A stretch of 64,000 nucleotides of DNA from Oscillibacter ruminantium GH1 (GTDB lineage: Bacteria; Bacillota; Clostridia; Oscillospirales; Oscillospiraceae): NCBI RefSeq assembly GCF_000307265.1, contig NZ_DF158898.1, forward strand, positions 1 to 64,000, given 5' to 3'. The translations under genes and the position numbers were made by a program. The notes beneath the pieces are model-generated. The model saw only the letters and a list, made by a program, of their open reading frames with translations, did no database searches and was not told the origin of the DNA. Below, one piece after another: positions 43,899 to 53,515 of the stretch (within the stretch, counting starts at the first letter, position 1; each line of letters begins with the position of its first letter).

Positions 43899-45278
43899 AT
43901 GGATCAGAAATTACTGCGAGGAATCCCCAAGGTGGACGACCTGCTGAAGGAACCAAGTGTTGGGGTTCTGATGGAAAAAATGCCTGCCCAGACGGTGACC
44001 GACGCAGTTCGTACCGCGTTGGATGGCCTCCGGCGGGAGGTGCTGGCGGGAATGCGGGAGACGCTTCCCGAGCGGGCCGCGCTGTGCGCGCAGGTGGAGA
44101 CGCTGGCGCGTCAGGCGGCGCTGCCCTCTTTACGGGGTGTCATCAACGGCACTGGCGTGGTGCTGCACACAAATCTTGGCCGGGCGTGTCTTTCCCGGCG
44201 GGCGGCGGAGGCAGCCCGGGATGCCGCCGAGCATTACTGTACGCTGGAATACGATGTGTCCGCCGGATGCCGGGGACACCGATACGCCCATGTGGAGAGC
44301 CTTTTGACCCGTCTCACCGGCGCGGAGAGCGCGTTGGCGGTAAACAACAACGCCGCCGCCGTTCTGCTGATTTTATCCGCCATGGCGGCGGGGGGAGAGG
44401 TGGTCACCTCTCGGGGAGAACTGGTGGAGATCGGCGGCTCGTTCCGCATTCCCGATATCATGGAAACTTGCGGCGCAAAACTGCGAGAGGTGGGCACCAC
44501 CAACAAGACGCATCTTTCGGATTATGAAAAAGCCATCGGGGAGGATACCCGGGCCTTGATGAAGGTGCACACCAGCAATTTCCGCATTCAGGGCTTCACG
44601 GAGTCCGTCCCGCTGGCGGATTTAACGGCGCTGGCCCATGCAAAGGGCCTGCCGGTGATTGAGGATTTGGGCAGCGGTTCTCTGTGGGATTTGGAGCGGT
44701 TTGGCCTGCATGACGAGCCGACGGTGCAATCGTCCGTCGCGGCGGGGGTGGATGTGGTGTCCTTTTCCAGCGACAAGCTGCTGGGCGGGCCGCAGGCGGG
44801 TATTATCGTGGGAAAAGAGCAGTACATCGACCGGTTCCGCAGCCACCCGCTCTATCGCGCCATGCGGCTGGACAAAATGACGCTAGCGGCACTGGAGGCG
44901 ACCTTGCGGGCCTATTCCGACGGCACGGCGGAGACGGAAATTCCAACGCTGTCCATGCTGGCGGCAGCGCCGGAGACGCTCAAGATGAAAGCACTGCGGC
45001 TCTGCGCGCTTGCTCAAGAGGCGGGCGTGGACGCGGAGGTGGTTCCGTCTGAAGATCAGGTGGGCGGCGGAAGCGTTCCCACCCAGCTGCTTTCCACCTT
45101 TGCCGTGGCGGTAACGCCGAGACGGGTCAGCGTGGACAATCTGGAAGCGGCCATGCGCCTGCGGGACCGGCCCATTATCGGCCGCATTGCCCATGACCGG
45201 TATCTGCTGGACGCCCGCACGCTGCGGGAAGACGAGTTTGCCTGCATCGTGCAGGCGTTGACGGAGAGCGCACTATGA
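43899..45278 (+). CDS. selA: L-seryl-tRNA(Sec) selenium transferase
   Basis: 459 residues. The PLP enzyme converts Ser-tRNA-Sec to Sec-tRNA-Sec with selenophosphate. The PLP Lys is at about 293 (F-S-S-D-K-L-L-G-G-P-Q-A-G). The N-terminal tRNA-binding domain, R-G-I-P-K-V-D-D-L-L, is complete. The stop overlaps the selB start as ATGA. Confidence 0.96.
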   Translation: MDQKLLRGIPKVDDLLKEPSVGVLMEKMPAQTVTDAVRTALDGLRREVLAGMRETLPERAALCAQVETLARQAALPSLRGVINGTGVVLHTNLGRACLSRRAAEAARDAAEHYCTLEYDVSAGCRGHRYAHVESLLTRLTGAESALAVNNNAAAVLLILSAMAAGGEVVTSRGELVEIGGSFRIPDIMETCGAKLREVGTTNKTHLSDYEKAIGEDTRALMKVHTSNFRIQGFTESVPLADLTALAHAKGLPVIEDLGSGSLWDLERFGLHDEPTVQSSVAAGVDVVSFSSDKLLGGPQAGIIVGKEQYIDRFRSHPLYRAMRLDKMTLAALEATLRAYSDGTAETEIPTLSMLAAAPETLKMKALRLCALAQEAGVDAEVVPSEDQVGGGSVPTQLLSTFAVAVTPRRVSVDNLEAAMRLRDRPIIGRIAHDRYLLDARTLREDEFACIVQALTESAL

Positions 45279-47206
45279 AACATGTCATCATCGGCACTGC
45301 GGGCCATGTGGACCACGGAAAGACCCTGCTCATCAAGGCCCTCACCGGCATTGACACCGACCGGCTGCAGGAGGAGAAGAAGCGGGGCATTACCATCGAG
45401 CTGGGCTTTGCCCACTTGGATTTTGACGATGGAACGCAGGCAGGCATCGTGGATGTGCCGGGCCACGAAAAATTTATCAAAAACATGCTGGCGGGAGCCG
45501 GCGGCATTGATCTTGCCATGCTGGTGGTTGCGGCGGACGAGGGATTCATGCCCCAGACCGTGGAGCATCTGGGCATTCTGACCCTCCTTGGCATCAAGGA
45601 CGGCCTTGTGGTCATCACCAAGGCCGACATGGTGGACCCGGAGTGGCTGGAGATGATGCACGAGGAAATTGCCCAGCGGGTCGAAGGGACATTTTTGGAG
45701 GGAAAGCCCATCCACACCGTCTCCGCCTATACCGGGCAGGGCATTCCAGAGCTGAAAGAGGATTTGCACCAGCTGGTGCTCCGCGCCCGGGAGAAAAATC
45801 TGCGGGTGCCGTTTCGCCTGCCGGTGGATCGGGTGTTTTCCGTGGACGGATTCGGCACGGTGGTTACCGGCACGCTGATTGAAGGGGCCATGCACGAAGG
45901 GGATTTGGCGCAGCTGGCGCCCTCCGGTGCGGAAACCCGCGTCCGAAACCTGCAAGTCCACGGAAAAGATGTGGAGACTGCCTACGCGGGCCAGCGGGTG
46001 GCGGTGAATCTGGCGGGACTGAAAAAGACGGATGTCCAGCGGGGCGACGCGGTGGTGAAGCCCGACAGTGTTCGGGTATCCTTAATGTTGGACGTGCGTC
46101 TGCAAAATCTGCGCCATTCCCAGCGGGTGATTTTAAACGACTCTCAGGTGCATTTGTACCATGGCGCGGCGGTGCTGCTGGCTAAGATTGTACTGCTGGA
46201 CCGGGACAGTTTAAACCCCGGCGAGAGCTGCTTTGCCCAGCTGCGGCTGACGGAGCCGATTGCCTCGAAGAACGGGGATCGGTTCGTGATCCGATTCCTC
46301 TCGCCGCTGGAAACCATCGGCGGAGGAACGATTCTGGACGATGCACCCGTGCGGCACCGGCGCAATGTCCCTGCCGTTCTGGAGGCGCTGAAGATTCGGG
46401 AGAGCGGGTCCAGCGGGGATCGGGTTGTGCAGGTGACGGCGGAATTCGGCACAGCCCTGCCCGACGGCGGAAAGCTGGCGGGGAAGCTGGGCATGGACAT
46501 CACGGAGCTGGAAGAAGAGCTGCGGGAGCTGGTGAGCGTTGGGCGGCTGGTGGAGCCGCTGCCGAACCGCTTTGCCGCGGCGGAGGTCATGGACGGCGTG
46601 CGGGATTCCTGCCGGACGCTGTTGGGAGACTATCACAAAAAGAATCCGCTTCATGCGGGTATGAAGGCTGCCGAACTGCGCCAAAAGCTGTTCAAGGCCA
46701 TGGATCAGACCACGGCGGACGCCTTGCTGAATCAGCTCTGTGAAGAGGGGAGCATCCGCCGTGTGGCGGACCGGTATGCGCTGGCGGAATTTTTCGTCCA
46801 CTTCACCAAAAAGCAGAGCGCCATCAAGCAGCGCCTTTTGGAGAGCTATTACAAAGCGGACATCGAGCCTGCCACCACAGAGGAGATCATGGCTCAGTTT
46901 GCGCCCAACGAAAAGGCCGATGCAAAACAGGTTCTGGACAGCGTTCTCACGGCGGGGGAGCTGGTGATGCTCGCGCCCCAGATCTGTTATCATGAGAAGA
47001 CCTATCAGCGGGTGTGCGGCGTGGTGGCGCAGCACTTTGCGGAGCATGAGACGATCACACTGGCGGAACTGCGGGATGCGCTGGGCACTTCCCGCAAGTA
47101 TGCGCTGGCGATTTTAGAGTATTTGGACCGGACCCATGTGACAAAAAAAGAGGGGGACTTCCGCCGCCTTGGAAATCCCCAGTTTTTGAAAGAAAACCAG
47201 CCGTGA
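45275..47206 (+). CDS. selB: Selenocysteine-specific elongation factor
   Basis: 643 residues. The GTPase domain has G-T-A-G-H-V-D-H-G-K-T, D-V-P-G-H-E and T-K-A-D. EF-Tu-like domains 2-3 follow, then four winged-helix repeats (from about 380) that bind the SECIS hairpin of mRNA. It brings Sec-tRNA to UGA codons in grdB and grdA downstream. Confidence 0.96.
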   Translation: MKHVIIGTAGHVDHGKTLLIKALTGIDTDRLQEEKKRGITIELGFAHLDFDDGTQAGIVDVPGHEKFIKNMLAGAGGIDLAMLVVAADEGFMPQTVEHLGILTLLGIKDGLVVITKADMVDPEWLEMMHEEIAQRVEGTFLEGKPIHTVSAYTGQGIPELKEDLHQLVLRAREKNLRVPFRLPVDRVFSVDGFGTVVTGTLIEGAMHEGDLAQLAPSGAETRVRNLQVHGKDVETAYAGQRVAVNLAGLKKTDVQRGDAVVKPDSVRVSLMLDVRLQNLRHSQRVILNDSQVHLYHGAAVLLAKIVLLDRDSLNPGESCFAQLRLTEPIASKNGDRFVIRFLSPLETIGGGTILDDAPVRHRRNVPAVLEALKIRESGSSGDRVVQVTAEFGTALPDGGKLAGKLGMDITELEEELRELVSVGRLVEPLPNRFAAAEVMDGVRDSCRTLLGDYHKKNPLHAGMKAAELRQKLFKAMDQTTADALLNQLCEEGSIRRVADRYALAEFFVHFTKKQSAIKQRLLESYYKADIEPATTEEIMAQFAPNEKADAKQVLDSVLTAGELVMLAPQICYHEKTYQRVCGVVAQHFAEHETITLAELRDALGTSRKYALAILEYLDRTHVTKKEGDFRRLGNPQFLKENQP

Positions 47207-47319
47207 AGCGCGGACGCGGGGGATAGCGCTGGGCGCGTCCGCGCCGCAGGAAGGGCTTGCCATTTGAGGACGGACATGGTATAATCACGCCGTCGACCGC
47301 AGAAAGCGGCGATTTTCGT

Positions 47320-47416
47320 GGGAGTAGATGGGTGCTGGTGTGCCCCCCGGTCTTCAAAACCGGTGAGGGTGGTGAAGAGCTGCCCAGGTGGGTTCGATTC
47401 CCACATATTCCCGCCA
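47320..47416 (+). tRNA. selC: tRNA-Sec (anticodon TCA)
   Basis: A 97-base tRNA of selenocysteine type. The anticodon arm is CCGGT-CTTCAAA-ACCGG with anticodon TCA reading UGA. The acceptor stem begins GGGAGTA and ends TATTCCC, followed by GCCA with the CCA encoded. A long variable arm lies between anticodon and T arms; the T loop region is GGTTCGATTCC. It lies between selB and the selenium-linked LysR gene. Confidence 0.95.
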
Positions 47417-47417
47417 T

Positions 47418-47453
47418 GGGACGCCGCGCATCTGCGCAGCGTCCCGTTTTTTT
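47418..47453 (+). terminator. Terminator of tRNA-Sec
   Basis: GGGACGC and GCGTCCC flank an inner CGCGCA/TGCGC pairing and are followed by a seven-T run. Confidence 0.88.
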
Positions 47454-47499
47454 GTCCCGGTAAACTATGCTTGCGGCGCAGAGCGCCGAAGGAGGGCTT

Positions 47500-48399
47500 A
47501 TGGAACTGCGACAGCTGGAAGCGTTCACCTATGTGGCGGAAACCGGCAGCTTTTCCCGTGCGGCGGAGCTGCTGCATGTCAGCCAGCCCACCGTCAGCGC
47601 TCATGTCACGGCGCTGGAGCAGGAACTGGGACTGACCCTGATCGCCCGAACCACTCGCGAGGTCAGCCCCACGGAGGCGGGGCGGATTTTACTGGAATAC
47701 GCGGGACAGATGCTGACGCTTCGGCGGCAGGCGGGCGAGGAGATGCGCCGGTTTGCCACAGAACTGTCTGGCACGGTCACCGTGGCCGCGTCCACAGTTC
47801 CGGGCCGATATTTTCTGCCCCGACTGCTGGCGGCATTTCAAAAGCGGCACCCCGATGTGAAGTTTGATCTGCGCATGACGGACAGCGCCGGCGCGGTGGA
47901 ACAGGTGACGGAGCGAAAGGCTGAGATCGGCTTTTGCGGCACGCTTCCCGGCGGCAAGTGCATTGCCCGGGAGTTCGCCAACGACAATCTGGTGATGGTG
48001 GCCCCGGACACGCCGCGGTATCGGGCCTATCGGCAGGAGGGAGTTTCTCTGCGCCGCATCGCGCGGGAGCCGTTCGTATTCCGGGAAGAGGGCAGCGGCA
48101 CCCGCCGGGAGACGGAGCTGTTTTTAAGAGCCATGGGCGTGGACCCGGCGGGCGTGCATATCGCCGCGCAGGTTTCCTCCAACGAGGAAGCGGAGCGTCT
48201 GGTGGAGGAGGGCGTTGGAATCTCCGTCCTCTCCAAAAGCGTGGCAGAAGAGCGGGAGCGACTGCTGGTCATTGAGCTGCCTGCGGTCAAAATCCGGCGA
48301 AAGCTCTATATCCTTCGCCGGAAAAACAGCGTGCTCTCTCCATCGGCTCAGGTTTTCTACCGTTTTGCAGAGGAATTCTACCGCCGAAGTCTGGAATAA
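47500..48399 (+). CDS. Selenium metabolism-associated LysR-family regulator
   Basis: 299 residues. The N-terminal winged helix (F-T-Y-V-A-E-T-G-S-F-S-R-A-A-E-L-L-H-V-S-Q-P) and a CysB/CysL-like effector domain fit a LysR subgroup that sits beside selenium genes in clostridia. Position between selC and the glycine reductase operon supports this, though its targets are not visible. ATG at 47500 after AAGGAGGG. Confidence 0.85.
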   Translation: MELRQLEAFTYVAETGSFSRAAELLHVSQPTVSAHVTALEQELGLTLIARTTREVSPTEAGRILLEYAGQMLTLRRQAGEEMRRFATELSGTVTVAASTVPGRYFLPRLLAAFQKRHPDVKFDLRMTDSAGAVEQVTERKAEIGFCGTLPGGKCIAREFANDNLVMVAPDTPRYRAYRQEGVSLRRIAREPFVFREEGSGTRRETELFLRAMGVDPAGVHIAAQVSSNEEAERLVEEGVGISVLSKSVAEERERLLVIELPAVKIRRKLYILRRKNSVLSPSAQVFYRFAEEFYRRSLE

Positions 48400-48692
48400 T
48401 TGACATAAGAATTGTGCAAAACGGAGAAAAATTTCATAGAAATAGCGGGGAAATTGCGGCAATGTGCTGAAGAAAACGTTGAAAAAGTGTGAAAAAATGA
48501 ACAAAGTCTGAGCATATTAGGAAGAATTATGATTATATTTGGGGAAAATACCCTCGTCGATTTGCTGAATCGTATTTATAGTAAAATCCTATAAATTGAA
48601 TTCTTTCCTTGCACCAAAATGCGGGAGCAGATTAGAATAGGGATGTACATGGGGCAGAGTCTCCATTGAAAAAGTGAATCATGTGGATGACG

Positions 48693-48872
48693 GTTGCAGG
48701 AGATCTGCTCATTATTGAAGCGGGGCCGAAGGAATAAGTATCGCAGCTTGCCGGCGTGGTATGAACATCTCAGGCGAAAGGACTGCAACCCGACTACACT
48801 CTGGAAAGCGAAAGCGCCGAAGGAGCAACCCGCCAACACGGGGAATCTCTCAGGTAAACGAACAGGGTCGGG
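48693..48872 (+). ncRNA. Tandem glycine riboswitch
   Basis: Two aptamers stand in tandem. Aptamer 1 (48693-48789) closes with GTTGCAG/CTGCAAC and contains GCCGAAGGA and CTCAGGCGAAAGGAC. Aptamer 2 (48790-48872) closes with CCCGAC/GTCGGG and contains GCGCCGAAGGAGCAA and CTCTCAGGTAAACGAACAG. The rest of the gap (48400-48690) is AT-rich with no gene. It controls the glycine reductase operon directly downstream. Confidence 0.93.
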
Positions 48873-48912
48873 CAATACAGGACTTGTATTGCCTGTCCCT
48901 GCTTTTTATTTT
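48863..48912 (+). terminator. Expression-platform terminator of the glycine riboswitch
   Basis: GGGCAATACA pairs with TGTATTGCC (about 48870-48893), extended by CAGGG with CCCTG, and followed by a T-rich run. The left arm shares bases with the aptamer 2 closing strand GTCGGG, so glycine binding should block the terminator and switch the operon on. Confidence 0.7.
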
Positions 48913-48943
48913 TTCAGTGCCCCGAAGAAAGGGGAGAGCCAAA

Positions 48944-49363
48944 ATGGCAAGTGACCGCCAGTATTTGATTCTCACCAATAATCCGCTGGTAAAAACCTGT
49001 ATGGACGGACGGTATGCCATCCGGTTTTTTGCGGACCTGTCCCTTCGGGACATTTTGGTGAAAGCGCGGGACATGGTCTACGAGGGACACGAGTTGTATA
49101 CACATCCCTTGGCAGGCAGCGTAAAACCCAACGAGACGCCGTATAAATCCGTGGTGGTGTCCCGCACGGCGGGGCAGATGCAGGCCGATCAGGCGGAAAT
49201 CATGGCCAACAGTATCGTTGCCTGCGACAAATTTGCGCCCCGGCACAGGGAATTATCCCAAAAGGTAAGGGAGGATTTCCAACTGATTGACTATACCCTG
49301 CTCTCCGGCGCCTTGGGCTTTGACGCCGCAGCGGGTCTTAGTAACGCATGTAACAAAAAATGA
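48944..49363 (+). CDS. grdX: GrdX family protein
   Basis: 139 residues, first gene of the glycine reductase operon. It shows the family start (Y-L-I-L-T-N-N-P-L-V) and H-P-L-A-G-S-V-K-P-N-E-T-P-Y-K-S-V-V-V-S near the middle. The function is unknown; it is regularly linked to grd genes. ATG at 48944 after AAAGGGGAG; longer in-frame starts run through the riboswitch and are rejected. Confidence 0.88.
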   Translation: MASDRQYLILTNNPLVKTCMDGRYAIRFFADLSLRDILVKARDMVYEGHELYTHPLAGSVKPNETPYKSVVVSRTAGQMQADQAEIMANSIVACDKFAPRHRELSQKVREDFQLIDYTLLSGALGFDAAAGLSNACNKK

Positions 49364-49379
49364 AAAGGAGGTGCTCACT

Positions 49380-50672
49380 TTGAAATTGGAACTGGGTTTT
49401 ATCCAGATCAAGGACATTCAATTTTCAAAGGAATGCAAGGTAGAAAACGGAACGCTTTACGTCAATGCCGATGAAGTGAAAGACTTCGTATTCAAGGACG
49501 ACGACGTGAAGGCCTGTGTCAAGGCAGCGCACTTTGACATCGCCAAGCCCGGCGAGAGCGTGCGCATTACTCCGGTGAAGGATGTCATCGAGCCCCGCGT
49601 GAAGGTGGAAGGTCCCGGCGGCGAGTTCCCCGGCGTCATCGCCAAGGTTGACACCGTCGGCTCCGGCAAGACGCATGTGCTTCGCGGGATGGCCGTCGTC
49701 ACGGCCGGCAAGATTGTGGGCTTCCAAGAGGGCGTTATCGACATGTCCGGTCCCGGCGCGGATTATACCCCTTTCTCCAAGCTGCTGAATCTGGTGCTGG
49801 TGTGCGAGCCGGTAGAGGGCGTTCATCAGCATGAGTACGAGCATGCTGTCCGGATCGCGGGCCTTCGCGCCGCCACGTTTGTGGGCGAGCTGGGCCGCGC
49901 TGTCACTCCCGATGACACGCAGGAGTTCGAGACTTACGGCATCAAGGAAGGCATCGAGAAATTCCCGGACCTTCCCCGCGTGGCCTATGTCCATATGCTC
50001 CAGTCTCAGGGTTTGCTGCACGACACCTATGTTTACGGCGTGGATGCCAAGCGCAGCCTGACCACCATCATTTACCCCACCGAGACGATGGACGGTGCGA
50101 TTCTCTCCGGCAACTGCGTGTCCGCCTGCGACAAGAATACCACCTATCATCACCAGAACAACCCCGTGGTGGCGGATTTGTTCGCGCAGCACGGCAAAAC
50201 GCTGAACTACGTGTGCAACATCATCACCAATGAGAACGTGTATCTGGCCGACAAGATGCGTTCTTCCGACTGGAGCGCCAAACTCTGCCGCCTGCTGGAT
50301 CTGGACGGCGTGATCGTCTCTCAGGAGGGCTTTGGCAATCCAGACACCGACCTCATCATGAACACCAAGAAGATTGAGCAGATGGGCGTGAAGACCACCA
50401 TCATCACCGATGAATACGCCGGACAGGACGGCAAGTCCCAGTCTTTGGCGGATGCCGATCCTCTGGCGGATGCGGTGGTCACCGGCGGCAACGCCAACGA
50501 GGTCATCATCCTGCCCGCGATGGACAAGGTGATCGGCACGCTGGATTATGTGGATAAGATCGCCGGCGGACATGCCGGCTCTCTGCGTCCCGACGGGACC
50601 ATCGAAGCGGAGCTGCAGGTCATCACCGGCGCCACCAACGAGATGGGCTTCAACTGCCTGAGCGCAAGATAA
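49380..50672 (+). CDS. grdE: Glycine reductase component B, proprotein GrdE
   Basis: 430 residues. Subunit of the substrate-specific protein B, which activates glycine as a Schiff base on a pyruvoyl group. The proprotein cleaves itself at a conserved Asn-Cys bond, here at about N245-C246 in S-G-N-C-V-S-A-C. The start is TTG at 49380 with AAAAGGAGGTG upstream, which fits the family N-terminus K-L-E-L-G. Confidence 0.95.
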   Translation: MKLELGFIQIKDIQFSKECKVENGTLYVNADEVKDFVFKDDDVKACVKAAHFDIAKPGESVRITPVKDVIEPRVKVEGPGGEFPGVIAKVDTVGSGKTHVLRGMAVVTAGKIVGFQEGVIDMSGPGADYTPFSKLLNLVLVCEPVEGVHQHEYEHAVRIAGLRAATFVGELGRAVTPDDTQEFETYGIKEGIEKFPDLPRVAYVHMLQSQGLLHDTYVYGVDAKRSLTTIIYPTETMDGAILSGNCVSACDKNTTYHHQNNPVVADLFAQHGKTLNYVCNIITNENVYLADKMRSSDWSAKLCRLLDLDGVIVSQEGFGNPDTDLIMNTKKIEQMGVKTTIITDEYAGQDGKSQSLADADPLADAVVTGGNANEVIILPAMDKVIGTLDYVDKIAGGHAGSLRPDGTIEAELQVITGATNEMGFNCLSAR

Positions 50673-50694
50673 GGAAAGGAGGATATCGAGAACC

Positions 50695-51999
50695 ATGAGT
50701 TATCGTGTAGTTCATTACATTAACCAGTTCTTCGCCAATATCGGCGGCGAGGAAATGGCGCATGTGCCTCCCGAACTGCGGGAAGGGCATGTGGGCCCCG
50801 GCCTTGCCTTTAATCAGGCGTGGAAGGGCGAGGCGGAGATCGTGCAGACCATTGTGTGCGGCGACTCTTATTTTGCCGAGCATGAAAAGGACGCCAAGGC
50901 GCAGGTTTTGGCGTGGGTCAAGGAGGCAAAGCCGGACCTGTTCATCGCTGGTCCTGCGTTTAACGCCGGACGGTATGGTTATGCCTGCGCCAACGTGGCG
51001 CTGGCCGTGAAGGAAGAACTGGGCATTCCCGTCCTCACCGGTATGTACGAGGAGAACCCCGGCGCGGACATGAAGGAAAAAATCCTCATCGTCGCCACCA
51101 CCAACTCCGCCGCCGGTATGCGCAAGGCTGCCCCTGCTATGGCAAAGCTGGCTATGAAGCTGATGCGCGGCGAAGCGCTGGGCGCCTCCTGCGAGGAGGG
51201 CTATATGCCCAACGGCGTGCGCAAGAACTTCTTCGAGAAGGAGCGCGGCTCCAAGCGCGCGGTGGATATGCTGCTGGCAAAGCTTGCTGAAAAACCCTTT
51301 ACCACCGAGTATCCCATGCCCTCTTTCGACCGCGTGGCCCCCAACAAGGCCATCAAGGATTTGTCCAAGGCGACCATTGCCCTGTGCACCTCCGGCGGCA
51401 TCGTCCCCAAGGGCAACCCCGACCACATCGAGTCCTCCTCCGCCTCCCACTATGGGGAGTATTGTCTGGACGGCGTGGATGTGCTGACGGCGGAAACCTA
51501 TGAGACGGCCCACGGCGGCTACGATCCGGTCTATGCCAACGAGAACCCCAACCGCGTCCTGCCTGTGGACGTGATGCGGGAGTTTGAGCGAGAAGGCAAG
51601 ATCGGCAAGCTCCACAACTATTTCTATACCACCGTCGGCAACGGCACCGCCGTTGCGTCCGCGAAGAAGTTCGCCATGGAGTATGCGCAAAAGCTCCTGC
51701 AGGCCAACGTAAACGCGGTCATTATGACCAGCACGTGAGGTACCTGCACGCGTTGCGGTGCAACGATGGTTAAAGAGATTGAGCGCGCGGGTATTCCCGT
51801 GGTGCATATGTGCACAGTCACTCCGATCTCCATGACGGTGGGTGCCAACCGGATCGTTCCCACCATTGCAATCCCCCATCCTCTGGGCAATCCCGCCCTC
51901 ACTCCCGAAGAGGAGTACGCCCTGCGCAAGAAGCTGGTGACCCGCGCTTTGGAAGCGCTGACCACCGAGGTCGAGGACCAGACCATTTTCGAGGTCTGA
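50695..51999 (+). CDS. grdB: Glycine reductase component B, selenoprotein GrdB (in-frame UGA)
   Basis: A 434-residue selenoprotein. The frame is interrupted by TGA at 51736-51738 (codon 348), which is read as selenocysteine in the classical setting T-S-T-U-G-T-C-T-R-C-G; the frame then continues to 51999. The Sec attacks the glycine Schiff base and yields carboxymethyl-selenoether on GrdA. ATG at 50695 after AAGGAAAGGAGG. An annotation ignoring Sec would split it into two genes. Confidence 0.96.
51736..51770 (+). promoter_or_regulatory. Selenocysteine codon and SECIS hairpin of grdB
   Basis: The UGA codon is followed by a perfect hairpin CGTTGC-GGT-GCAACG at 51751-51765, 13 bases past the UGA. 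The spacing and G/U-rich apical loop are those of bacterial SECIS elements bound by SelB. Confidence 0.75.
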
Positions 52000-52015
52000 T
52001 ACGATTTGAATATCG

Positions 52016-52047
52016 CCCCCACGGCGGCCGCATAGGCCGCCGTGGGG
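52016..52047 (+). other. Strong intercistronic hairpin between grdB and trxB
   Basis: CCCCACGGCGGCC and GGCCGCCGTGGGG form a 13-bp stem with a five-base loop. There is no T-run, so it may stabilise or process mRNA rather than end transcription. Confidence 0.65.
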
Positions 52048-52072
52048 CAGCGATCATAGGAGCGGTGAAGCA

Positions 52073-53014
52073 ATGAGCAAAGTCTATGATGTGATTATTC
52101 TGGGCGCAGGCCCCGCCGGACTGGCCGCCGGGCTGTATGCCGGGCGCAGCCGTCTGGACACCCTTATTATTGAAAAGGGACAGGATGGCGGACAAATTGC
52201 CATCACCAATGAGATTGAAAACTATCCCGGGCAGCAGCTGGAGGGCGAAACCGGCCCCAGCCTCATTGCCCGGATGACGGAGCAGGCCAAAAAATTCGGC
52301 GCGGAACGGGTCGGGGACGTCATCAAGTCCGTGGACCTCAGCGGCGATGTGAAGAAGCTGACGGGCAACAAGGGCGAGTATCTGGCCAAGACGGTAATTT
52401 TGGCCACCGGCGCGTTTCCCCGGCCCATCGGCTGCAAGAACGAGGCCAAGTACGTGGGCAAGGGCATCTCCTTCTGTGCCACCTGCGACGCCGCGTTTTT
52501 TGAGGACTTCGAGGTGTATGTGGTGGGCGGCGGAGACGCCGCCGTGGAAGAGGCCATGTATCTGGCGAAGTTTGCCCGAAAGGTGACGGTGATCCACCGC
52601 CGCGACGAGCTGCGGGCCGCCAAGTCCATTCAGGAGAAGGCGTTTGCCAATCCGAAGATGCACTTTATGTGGGACAGCGTGGTGGACGAGGTGGACGGCG
52701 ACGAGATTCTCTCCAAGATGATCGTCAAAAACACCAAGACCGGCGAGTTGACCACCATTGAGGCGGACGAGGAAGACGGCATGTTCGGTCTGTTCGGGTT
52801 CATCGGCCTGCTGCCTAATACAAAGCTGTTCGACGGGCTTGTGGACATGGAAAACGGCTATATCAAGACCGACGACAACATGCACACCAACCTTCCCGGC
52901 GTGTTCGCCGCAGGCGACCTGCGGGTGAAGAGCCTGCGGCAGGTGGTCACTGCTGCGGCCGACGGAGCAATTGCCGCCATGCAGGCCGAACATTATATTG
53001 CCAATTTAAAATAA
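52073..53014 (+). CDS. trxB: Thioredoxin reductase of the glycine reductase system
   Basis: 313 residues. A FAD dinucleotide fold (I-L-G-A-G-P-A-G-L-A-A-G) at the N-terminus, the redox pair C135/C138 in C-A-T-C-D, an NADPH domain (V-V-G-G-G-D-A-A-V-E-E-A) and a C-terminal G-V-F-A-A-G-D. It passes electrons from NADPH to TrxA for glycine reductase. Confidence 0.94.
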   Translation: MSKVYDVIILGAGPAGLAAGLYAGRSRLDTLIIEKGQDGGQIAITNEIENYPGQQLEGETGPSLIARMTEQAKKFGAERVGDVIKSVDLSGDVKKLTGNKGEYLAKTVILATGAFPRPIGCKNEAKYVGKGISFCATCDAAFFEDFEVYVVGGGDAAVEEAMYLAKFARKVTVIHRRDELRAAKSIQEKAFANPKMHFMWDSVVDEVDGDEILSKMIVKNTKTGELTTIEADEEDGMFGLFGFIGLLPNTKLFDGLVDMENGYIKTDDNMHTNLPGVFAAGDLRVKSLRQVVTAAADGAIAAMQAEHYIANLK

Positions 53015-53034
53015 AACAAAAGGAGAGATTAGAC

Positions 53035-53358
53035 ATGCTGGAACTGGATAAGACTACCTTTGAGCCTGAAGTGCTTCAGGCACCCTGCAAGGTCGTTGTG
53101 GATTTTTATGGTGACGGCTGCGTTCCCTGCGCCGCTCTGATGCCCCATGTGCATGAGTTCGCGGAGAAGTATGCCAGCGATACACTGAAATTCTGCGCCC
53201 TGAACACCACCAAGGCCCGCCGCCTTGCCATTGGGCAGAAGATTCTGGGTCTGCCGGTCATTGCCGTATATGAAAACGGAGAGATGATCGACTCCTGCGT
53301 GAAGGACGACGCCACGCCCGAAAACGTGGAAGCGATGATCAAGAAGTACGTGGGCTAA
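53035..53358 (+). CDS. trxA: Thioredoxin of the glycine reductase system
   Basis: 107 residues with a thioredoxin fold. The active site is G-C-V-P-C (Cys29, Cys32) rather than the usual W-C-G-P-C, as is characteristic of grd-linked clostridial thioredoxins. It reduces the oxidised selenoprotein A after each turnover. ATG at 53035 after AAAGGAGAG. Confidence 0.94.
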   Translation: MLELDKTTFEPEVLQAPCKVVVDFYGDGCVPCAALMPHVHEFAEKYASDTLKFCALNTTKARRLAIGQKILGLPVIAVYENGEMIDSCVKDDATPENVEAMIKKYVG

Positions 53359-53370
53359 AAAACTGAGGTT

Positions 53371-53515
53371 ATTTTGACAGGATATACGCCTGACAAAATA
53401 CCCCGACTCGTGTGACTTTGTGCGCCCACGCCGGTTTGCAAACCGGCGCGTGGGAATCCGCGGGAGGGCAAAGTCCCCTCCTGACAATCGGTAGCAAGCC
53501 GAAAGGCTGACTATA
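53371..53515 (+). ncRNA. Candidate structured RNA between trxA and grdA
   Basis: A 145-base stretch folds densely by eye: near-perfect inverted repeat ATTTTGACAGG/CCTGACAAAAT (53371-53399); a GC-rich hairpin CCCACGCCGGTTTG/CAAACCGGCGCGTGGG (53425-53454); GGAGGG/CCCTCC (53463-53481) whose loop CAAAGTC is the exact complement of GACTTTG at 53414-53420, a possible pseudoknot; and AGCC-GAAA-GGCT with a GNRA loop (53497-53508). I do not recognise a known class. Confidence 0.5.

Noticed and set aside
51736-51999. Separate short gene after a stop codon in grdB
   Set aside because: The TGA is in the classical selenocysteine context and all Sec factors are encoded nearby, so this is the C-terminal part of GrdB.
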